A stretch of 64,000 bases of DNA, taken from Basidiobolus meristosporus CBS 931.73. Taxonomy: Eukaryota > Basidiobolomycota > Basidiobolomycetes > Basidiobolales > Basidiobolaceae. Each line of letters opens with the position of its first letter. Positions within the stretch are counted from its first letter, which is position 1. Shown here piece after piece: positions 57,502-64,000 of this stretch. The position numbers and the translations under genes are program-made. The notes below the pieces were generated by a model, which saw nothing but the letters and a program-made list of their open reading frames with translations, was not told the origin of the DNA and made no database searches. The stretch lies in NCBI GenBank assembly GCA_002104905.1, contig MCFE01000052.1, forward strand, positions 62,001-126,000, in the 5' to 3' direction.

Positions 57502-57812
57502 AAACGAACCACCCAATACCATGTAAAGATTCCATTCATTCATTGAATCATTCCCTGTACACACTATACCCCTATCGGAATATGAAACCCTAACAATAAA
57601 TTGTTGACTCGAGTCGATTATATAGGAATTGATGTTTATGCAACGAATCGGGCGCTTCACGATAACTATTTCGTCGGTCCCAGTTATAACAATGTTTTAT
57701 AAGAAGCTCATAGGCAGAGCGATAATAAGTGCGGTACTGATGCTATAACTGTTCAGGGTTGCTTCATATTCCATTCTCTTCAGCTCTACCAGATGGACTT
57801 GCACTCGGCCGG
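57502..57812. other. Short intergenic region before the receptor gene
   Basis: Nothing recognised; contains a possible acceptor TGTTCAG at about 57757 that might indicate a 5'-UTR intron for the receptor gene. Confidence 0.3.
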
Positions 57813-58980
57813 ATGTTCAAAGTGGATATTTTTCTCAGCCTTTTAGGAGGTGTTGTTGGCATTTTCAGCTGTGTGCTGGTCATCATGTCCTACATTTTAT
57901 TATCCCGAAGTAACTCGTTACGACTGCGACTAATTCTATCCTTGACTGTAAGCGGTATAAGAATTTGGTGAACTACTTTCAAAGTGAAATGAGGTCTCCT
58001 AACTGGATTTACCTTGCCAAGACATAATCACCGCCCTAAACTCTATTATCACTCGCTCTCTGTATATGAAACACAGGCTCGAGCCTGGTGGACTATGCTC
58101 CTTTAACGGGGTGGTATGGCAGACTGCAGTGCAAGTAAGTACAAGGCACTCGTATGCTTTACCATGCTAAAAATTTCTTTGAGTAGGTTGGCGTTCGATC
58201 CAAGATCCTTTAGGATGGTTGAATCTAACATCTTTCTGGCAACGCAACATGATACTGGTACTTCTTGCCATATGGGGCCTCCCATTTCTTAATTCATGAG
58301 CGATTTTATTTACTGTAGGGTATACACCTGGTATCTTAACAATGATTGGTATATGTGACTTGGAAATTCGACTGATCGTTTGGTTCGTGTAGTGTCTGGT
58401 AACTGGTGCTGGATTCCACTTCAGCCAGTCTGGATTCGATTTTTGACCACCCATGTACCTCGTTACATGGTGATTATAACTGTGTTTGCTCTTTACTTCA
58501 GGCTGTACTTCAATGTCAGAAATGCCTTTGTCTCGCATAAAGAGGATCTGGAAAGTCTTGGCATGCAGACTAGCCAAGCCCCATACAGCTCAATCGTTCA
58601 ATCCATGAGGATTGATACTCAAGAGCCAACCCAAAGTGAGAGTAAGTTTGGTACACTCGCCTTCCAAAATAAGAAAACCCCGTAGTTACTTTTTCTATTC
58701 AGCTATGAGTGCAACAGGAATATCATCTCTTGGTAGATCGTCAGCAGACGAGCAAAGGCTGATCAAATCCATGAGATTGCCCACGTTGTATCCAATTATA
58801 TATATCCTGCTTTGGCTACCTGGGCTGATTAATCGAATCTTGAAGGCATGTGGGTTGTCAGTTCAGGTCATGATTATTCTACAGTCGTCCGTACAGTTCG
58901 AGGGCTTGGCTAATTGCATCTTGTACGGGCTTACCGAGTCGAAGAAGAATTGCTTGAGCGATTCTTTGATGTTTGAGTAG
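57813..58980 (+). pseudogene. Git3/cAMP-receptor-like GPCR, damaged or incompletely modelled
   Basis: Recognisable pieces in order: TM1 (57813-57954, IFLSLLGGVVGIFSCVLVIMSYI), TM2 and start of TM3 (58022-58134; SLTVSDIITALNSII forms across a splice at 57955-58021), a piece with VLLAIWGLPFL like TM4 (58189-58299, another frame), ECL2/TM5 (about 58392-58641, GNWCWIPL then RYMVIITVFALYFRLYF), and TM6-TM7 (58703-58980, LYPIIYILLWLPGLIN and GLANCILYGL). Git3-type receptors sense glucose or amino acids through a G-alpha. Between 58135 and 58391 I find no splicing that keeps TM3 and TM4 in one frame; several stops intervene. It is either broken or uses introns I could not resolve. Confidence 0.6.
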
Positions 58981-60012
58981 CAGAAAGTTTTGGAATTCCA
59001 CTGCAACGCCACCAACTATCTGAGAAGTGAAATTTGGTATCTGGCGGGTATTCCCACTTGCTCATTGGGTCCAGTATATGACGCAATTGAGAACTCTAGT
59101 GTGGCTAATCTGGTACCATACAAACGAGAAGGTGTGCGTGACAGTGTTACTATGTTCAATCGCCAAACCGTAGTCGATGGACTTGAAATATCTACTTGTC
59201 TACACGGAATAGGGCTGCTGGTGGTTGCAAAAGATTCACCAGTAGCCTGCTTGTTTGACAGTAACAAGATATTTAAATTGGTGAGACTGGCTAATGTCTT
59301 GGGCAACATGCCAATGCCATAGTAACTTGAATTAAACCCAGCCATTACGCACATCTGAAAGGGTAATTGTTGGTGGCCAAACAAGCTTTAATATGCTCAC
59401 ATGCCTTGTCCGATTACATCCCTCTAAATATAAATGGGTAGAAGACTGGATTCGGTCTTTGATAATGTAAATAGAGCTTCATCAAAGGGTATAAAGCCTA
59501 GCCAACCATCTGGCATCTCACGAGCACACTCTTGATCCTGCAACTAGGAAAAGTTTACAGTAAAACTTTGTAGACTAATGAATTCCCCGTGTACTACATC
59601 GCAACACTTTTGCACATTTTATTGGAAAATTTATTTGAAGTACGATAAGGAAATAGTCCACCTTCCATACATGGATGGCTACGTCCAATTAGCTCCCTCC
59701 AAAGAGACATCCTGTTGGTTGAGATCATGGTATTCGCTTAGGGCGCTAATTCTCTCTCAGCCCTCTCACCAATCAGCGACTAGTAACAACCTCGTGGTAC
59801 TTTGAATGGGTTTTCGGTTCGTGCAACCTTCCAATCTCCACAGTGTGAATGATCCCACATTAGGTCAAGGCTCTGGCACTATAAGACCGCATTACACTCG
59901 AAAGCCCCTCAACATGCCCAGCCTTTTGATCACTGTTTGATACGTCCATTCCTTCGCCTTTCACCCACTCCGTTGGTTCGAAGTATATTGGTTTTGCGCT
60001 CTCATCAATTAT
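58981..60012. other. Region with unexplained overlapping ORFs, no recognised gene
   Basis: About 1 kb. Opposed ORFs of 110 codons (58990-59322 plus) and 122 codons (59016-59384 minus) cover the same bases. Neither shows a known domain. A short gene with introns cannot be excluded. The last few hundred bases hold the promoter of the cyclin gene. Confidence 0.35.
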
Positions 60013-60830
60013 ATGGCTAGTTTAGATCTGGGAACCTATCCTGTGGCTAAAACGGTAGTTCTAGTTACAAAGCTTTTAGAGTCGATCATCAAGGCCAACG
60101 ATAAGCTACCAGCTAAAAACGTAACATGGTTTCATTCAAGGGCAGTGCCGAACATCACAGTCCAGTCATATCTGCACCGAATCTTCAAATTCGCTCCGTT
60201 TGATAACGAGGCACTGCTGGGTGTGCTGGTCTACTTCGATCGGATCACTGAATTGTCTGCCAAACGGAAGAGCAACTTCATCATCAACTCCTTGAACATC
60301 CATCGCTTGTTGATTGCAAGTTTGGCTGTGTCTACCAAATTCTCCTCCGACGTGTTCTATCCCAACTCCCAATACGCCAAGGTAATCAACCATATCAATG
60401 GGTAAGGTCTACAAAGTATACTCAACCTCGAGTGCTGTTTATCTAGATTGGTGGCCTTCCCTTGGCGGAGTTGAATCAATTAGAGCTGGAATTCCTCTTC
60501 CTTTGCGGATTCGATCTATTTGTAAAGCCTGAGACACTTCAGAGATATGGCGACAAATTGCTGACGTTAACTCGTTCAAAGGAAAAGATTCACAGCAATG
60601 TCGGCATCCTGCACGTGACCGCCAAGCGCAATATCTCGAGCGTTGAGGAAGAGGGTGCCAAAGAAGAGGACCAGAAGCAGTACTACAGAAGGAAAACGTA
60701 TCATCTCACCATTGACCAACCGTACACAACCCGAATCACAGTGGCCTCTTTGCTAGCAAGCTCACCCATCTTGAATGGCACAAGTGAAAAATGGTCGGAC
60801 ACTACACAGTTGACAACTCAACCAGTCTAA
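60013..60830 (+). CDS. Pho80-family (Pcl-type) cyclin
   Basis: Two exons, 60013-60381 and 60447-60830, 250 residues. Pho80-type cyclins activate the Pho85 kinase in phosphate, glycogen and polarity control. The cyclin box shows ITVQSYLHRIFKFAPFDNEALLGVLVYFDRI and RLLIASLAVSTKFSSDVFY; the splice restores NSQYAKIGGLPLAELNQLELEFLFLCGFDL, a nearly invariant block of the family. The C-terminal 80 residues are Lys/Glu/Ser-rich without domains. Which subgroup (Pho80, Pcl6/7, Pcl8/10) cannot be told. Confidence 0.92.
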
Positions 60831-60976
60831 GTCTGATGTCTTTCACGGTGATTCTCATGTAAATTTTTTACTTTCAATTCTCCTCGATTCAGTGCACCCT
60901 CATACCCGCCTAATGTACTTGTAATTAATTAAACAAAGCCGATGTTTTGCCATGTAATCCTTTTAATGAATGAAGT

Positions 60977-62035
60977 TTATGCATCGAGATAGCAGCAAGC
61001 CAGTAAGGCGAAGAGCAATGGGGTGGTAAATGAGATTAAGGTTGAGCTAGCTGCGTTGAAGAGGTCAATGGATGGTCTAATGGGGGGTCCGGTCAATGTG
61101 GGTGCAGGTATGCTCTGATTTGGATTGGATGATGGTGGATCGGCGAGATTCAACTGAGAAGACAAAACACCGGAGATCAGGTGGATCACACCATTGCTTG
61201 CGATCATGTCGGTATGAATGATCTCCACGCCATTCACGTAGGTTGAACCATTTTCAGATTTGAAAGTTAAGGCTTGATTCATCAACGTGCTAAGGTTTTG
61301 GGATTTACTAAATTCGGTGGAATATATCACGGCTGGAGAAGCCACATGAAGTTTAGCCATATCTGATAGCGCGGAGTCATTGAGCGTATCAATCTTGAAG
61401 AGTCCAAAGGCGCTCTCCACTGGAACAAAAACTGTCACGCCCTTCATGGAATCAATCAATCCAGCCATATTCGTCTTGATTAAAATCTCCGAAAATGTCC
61501 GCGTATTCATTGTAGAGACGAGTTGACTGGGTTTGTCGGGTATTGGGAGTATTTTGTCGATGATGTGCATAATTCCATTTGAGGCTTCCAGACCTGGTTT
61601 TGTAAGACTGGCGTTGGCAATTATTGTACTGTTATTATAAGTATGCACTGGAAGTACTTGTGATTTTCCGTTAGGGAGGTTGACCAGAGAAGGGTCACTG
61701 AGAAGACTGGGTAGAAGCTGTGTATTTTTTAGGTCGGTTGTTTTTACTGTTCCTGGAATGATGTGGTATTTCAAAATGTTGCTGAACGCGACCGAGTCCA
61801 GCATGTTGATATTGGCGCTCGAGAAGGCAGCGTTGTTGGGCGCGAACAAAGTGTATGGGCCCTTACTTGCGAGCAGACTTCTAACTTCCTCAGTGGTTGC
61901 ATTTGTCAAAAATGTTGAAAAGGTGCTTAGATCTTCGTTGGTGGAAACATTGTCACTTATGGTCTTTTGGGTATCCTGGCCCTGGCAATAGGTGAGGAGC
62001 AAAAGCGAGCTAAAAAGTAGGTGGGCCCACTTCAT
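60977..62035 (-). CDS. FAS1 (fasciclin) domain cell-surface protein, probably GPI-anchored
   Basis: Minus strand, single exon, 352 residues from ATG 62035; an in-frame ATG ten codons upstream (62065) would put charged residues before the signal peptide. MKWAHLLFSSLLLLTYCQGQ is a clear secretion signal. Two FAS1 domains follow (about 25-165 and 170-305), each with the H1/H2 pattern: YTLFAPNNAAF and GIMHIIDKILPIP; VTVFVPVESAF and GVIHLISGVLS. Many N-x-S/T sites. The tail ends in a hydrophobic stretch (STLISFTTPLLFALLACCYLDA) after small residues, as for GPI attachment. FAS1 proteins mediate adhesion in the wall. Confidence 0.93.
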   Translation of the reverse strand: MKWAHLLFSSLLLLTYCQGQDTQKTISDNVSTNEDLSTFSTFLTNATTEEVRSLLASKGPYTLFAPNNAAFSSANINMLDSVAFSNILKYHIIPGTVKTTDLKNTQLLPSLLSDPSLVNLPNGKSQVLPVHTYNNSTIIANASLTKPGLEASNGIMHIIDKILPIPDKPSQLVSTMNTRTFSEILIKTNMAGLIDSMKGVTVFVPVESAFGLFKIDTLNDSALSDMAKLHVASPAVIYSTEFSKSQNLSTLMNQALTFKSENGSTYVNGVEIIHTDMIASNGVIHLISGVLSSQLNLADPPSSNPNQSIPAPTLTGPPIRPSIDLFNAASSTLISFTTPLLFALLACCYLDA

Positions 62036-63387
62036 AAAGATGGTAGAGAAATCCGGAGTATACAAAGGTGCTAACGATGTTTAATTGCCATTGATAATAG
62101 GTGGTAAAATCCACCGTGTGAAAGAAATTCAACCATTCCCAAGTATCACAAATCATGGGGTGAAAGTTCGATGGAAGACTCTATACGCGTATCTCATAAA
62201 CTTGTTCACTTGCTCAGAGTCATGTGGACAGTGTTTCGAAATACAAATGATGATGCATGTCTAGTGTTGGATGTAGCGAATTTTAGCGATCTAACTAGTA
62301 GTAGTGTATTACTAGACCTACAGAGCACGTTCTATCATCTGGTTTATGTCATCAAATTGGCACAAATCCAAACAAAATATGCGCTGTGAATGGACAAATA
62401 GTAGTGGTTAGATTAGATCTCCCGGAAGAGGTGTTACAGTTCAATTGTTCTCCAAGGGCTACCACCCCATCCTGAATATGGACCATACTGCCGTGACGAA
62501 GTCCTGTCAGTCAAGAAGTGGGCCTCCCACAAGGAATCAGAATTGCATTGTGTCACTTTAAGCTAGGCTAATTTGTTGGAAATTCATTTGACTAGTGGCT
62601 TTGTTAAAAAGACTTCAAACTGTGCGCTTACCCTCTAAAACATACTCTTGCCAAGAATCTACAAATATCCCTTTTCACTTCATGAATTTTCTCCGGATAC
62701 CCAAAAAGTAATTCACATGCTTCGGGCCCAAACCCTACAGAAAGATGCTAGTTCTTATGAAATAGATTAATGCAACTTGCCAATCGACTAATATTTTAGC
62801 GCTTTGTGACTGATTTATGTATTTGAAGGAGCATTTAATCCTCAGATACAAAATTCACCCAACAATGAGCTCATGATTTACAAAGAACACATTTGAATAG
62901 AAATATCTGGTGATAGTTCAATTATCGGGATGTTCGATTCTTACAGAATTCCCTGTAGAAAACAAAGTACCTTCCAATATCCACAGCAACCTCTTCGATT
63001 AATTTGTTTCAGTCTGGCACTTGTGGTTGTAATGCAATCAGATATATGCACTTTTTAAGTTTGGTTTCTTCAGGCTAATTCCCGTTGGAGTCTGGCCTAT
63101 CCAATGTGTGAGTACAATTTCAAGCGAATTATGACATAGATTTCAATAGCCAGTTTTAGTGGAATCCAAGCATTTATGAATCCACTGGTACATCTTGATA
63201 TGAAAGCATTTGCCAGTAAAGATAGCTCTAATGTTGGTAAATATTTCCGAAACACTCTATATGCTGTATTTTAGGGTTGCTCAATGAAAGTTGCCTTCAT
63301 GTTGAGTTTATTTAACTACTATATTGATAAGTTGGTTTCATCAGTCTCATAAAATTACTATGCTCAATAGAATCGATTCTTGGGTCA
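62036..63387. other. Intergenic region between the two FAS1 genes
   Basis: About 1.35 kb, AT-rich, with no coding signal. It holds the promoter of the first FAS1 gene and the terminator of the second. Confidence 0.45.
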
Positions 63388-64000
63388 TTACGTCAATAAG
63401 ATGGTAACTAAGCCGAAGACAATACCGCCTAAGTAAACACCGCCAATGTTGGAAGATGCGCCACTTTTAGGAGTTGTAGTTGGATTGGATCCACCAGTTG
63501 TGGTGCTGGAGTTAGACTGTTGCCCTGGGATCAACACTCCATCTAGAACATGAACTACACCGTTGCTTGTGAGTACATTCGCAGTGACCACCTTGGCCCC
63601 ATTGATGGTCACACTCCCATTGGCGATCTTCACGTTCAGCACATTCCCCTGCACTGTGGTCAGTTTGTCGCCATCCTTGAGGTCGGTGGAGTACTTGACA
63701 CCTGGACTGACCACATGGTACTTGAGGACGTTGGTGAGAGCGGTGGCATTCAGCGAGCCAGCATTGGCCTTCTTGAATGCCTCATCCACTGGGGCGAAGA
63801 TGGTAGCACCCTTCAGCCCGTCTACGGTTTCCACAAGATTGGCCTTGGTGAGAGCATCCACGAGGGCGGTGAGATTGGCATTGGACGCGGTCTGGCTGGG
63901 CTTCACCGGAGGCAACAGGACCTGATCAATGATGTGAATCACACCATTCGATGACTCGAGATCAGCCTTGACAACATTGGCACTCTTCAGTCCATACGCC
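63388..64000 (-). CDS. FAS1 (fasciclin) domain protein, 5' end outside window
   Basis: Minus strand; the frame is open to the window edge, so the N-terminus is missing. The visible 203 residues hold the end of one FAS1 domain (YGLKSANVVKADLESSNGVIHIIDQVLLPP) and one complete one (TIFAPVDEAF ... GVVHVLDGVLIPG). A Ser/Thr/Asn linker and a hydrophobic end (GGVYLGGIVFGLVTILLT) suggest a GPI signal. It is a tandem paralogue of 60977-62035 in the same orientation but with closer-to-consensus FAS1 motifs and stronger C-ending codon bias. Confidence 0.92.
   Translation of the reverse strand, partial: AYGLKSANVVKADLESSNGVIHIIDQVLLPPVKPSQTASNANLTALVDALTKANLVETVDGLKGATIFAPVDEAFKKANAGSLNATALTNVLKYHVVSPGVKYSTDLKDGDKLTTVQGNVLNVKIANGSVTINGAKVVTANVLTSNGVVHVLDGVLIPGQQSNSSTTTGGSNPTTTPKSGASSNIGGVYLGGIVFGLVTILLT

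Noticed and set aside
1-64000. CRISPR arrays, prophage, bacterial operons or defence islands
   Set aside because: The sequence is eukaryotic with spliced genes; no regularly spaced repeats and no phage or bacterial defence genes are present.

Overview
This is a 64 kb piece of fungal nuclear genome. Genes are short, closely spaced and on both strands, and most are cut by 45-75 nt GT...AG introns with CTAAY-like branch points. The proteins are typically fungal: RMT2, YHM2, trehalose phosphorylase, a Pho80-type cyclin, SPX-RING, FAS1-GPI proteins and a Crz1-like zinc-finger factor. The many introns, an AT-AC minor-spliceosome intron in RTF1, and a Git3-like receptor fit an early-diverging filamentous fungus (Mucoromycota or Zoopagomycota grade) better than a yeast. 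That placement is inference; no rRNA or marker gene settles it. I saw no CRISPR array, prophage, tRNA or rRNA gene.

Layout. 1-7270 is a retrotransposon patch: the 5' part of a Ty1/copia element on the minus strand running off the left edge, an isolated LTR (983-1331), a full-length but dead copia element (2483-7157, 346-bp LTRs, ATTCT target duplication) and an LTR tail remnant. 7.3-10 kb is a long non-coding upstream region. 10-30 kb is gene-dense: Crz1-like factor, triose-phosphate-translocator family transporter, RMT2, Ctr copper transporter, RTF1, SPX-RING protein, YHM2 carrier, RluA-family pseudouridine synthase, an unrecognised 595-aa protein and a TMEM256/DUF423 membrane protein. 30-51.7 kb is dominated by three almost identical NCS1 (Fur-type nucleobase/allantoin/thiamine) permeases (32.2, 44.3 and 46.7 kb) with large AT-rich spacers. 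Trehalose phosphorylase, a small MIC12-like protein and eIF3c lie between copies A and B. 51.7-64 kb holds an Old Yellow Enzyme, a coiled-coil membrane protein, exosome RRP4, a NUDT19-like Nudix hydrolase, an unrecognised small protein, a broken or unresolved GPCR, a Pho80-like cyclin, and two FAS1 cell-surface proteins, the last cut by the window edge.

Working together. Most genes are unrelated housekeeping functions (transcription: RTF1; translation: eIF3c, RMT2; RNA decay: RRP4; RNA modification: pseudouridine synthase). Nutrient acquisition is a recurring theme (three NCS1 permeases, Ctr copper transporter, TPT and YHM2 carriers, SPX-RING and Pho80-type proteins of phosphate signalling), but the genes are not arranged as one cluster.

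Main points for a second look: (1) the AT-AC U12-type intron in RTF1; (2) the three NCS1 copies, with a near-identical coding core but unalignable first exons, introns and UTRs, a signature of gene conversion, two of them forming a 1.56-kb-arm inverted repeat; (3) very short (31-35 nt) introns and a 16-nt micro-exon; (4) the layered copia insertions and a distant LTR relic at 50.3 kb.
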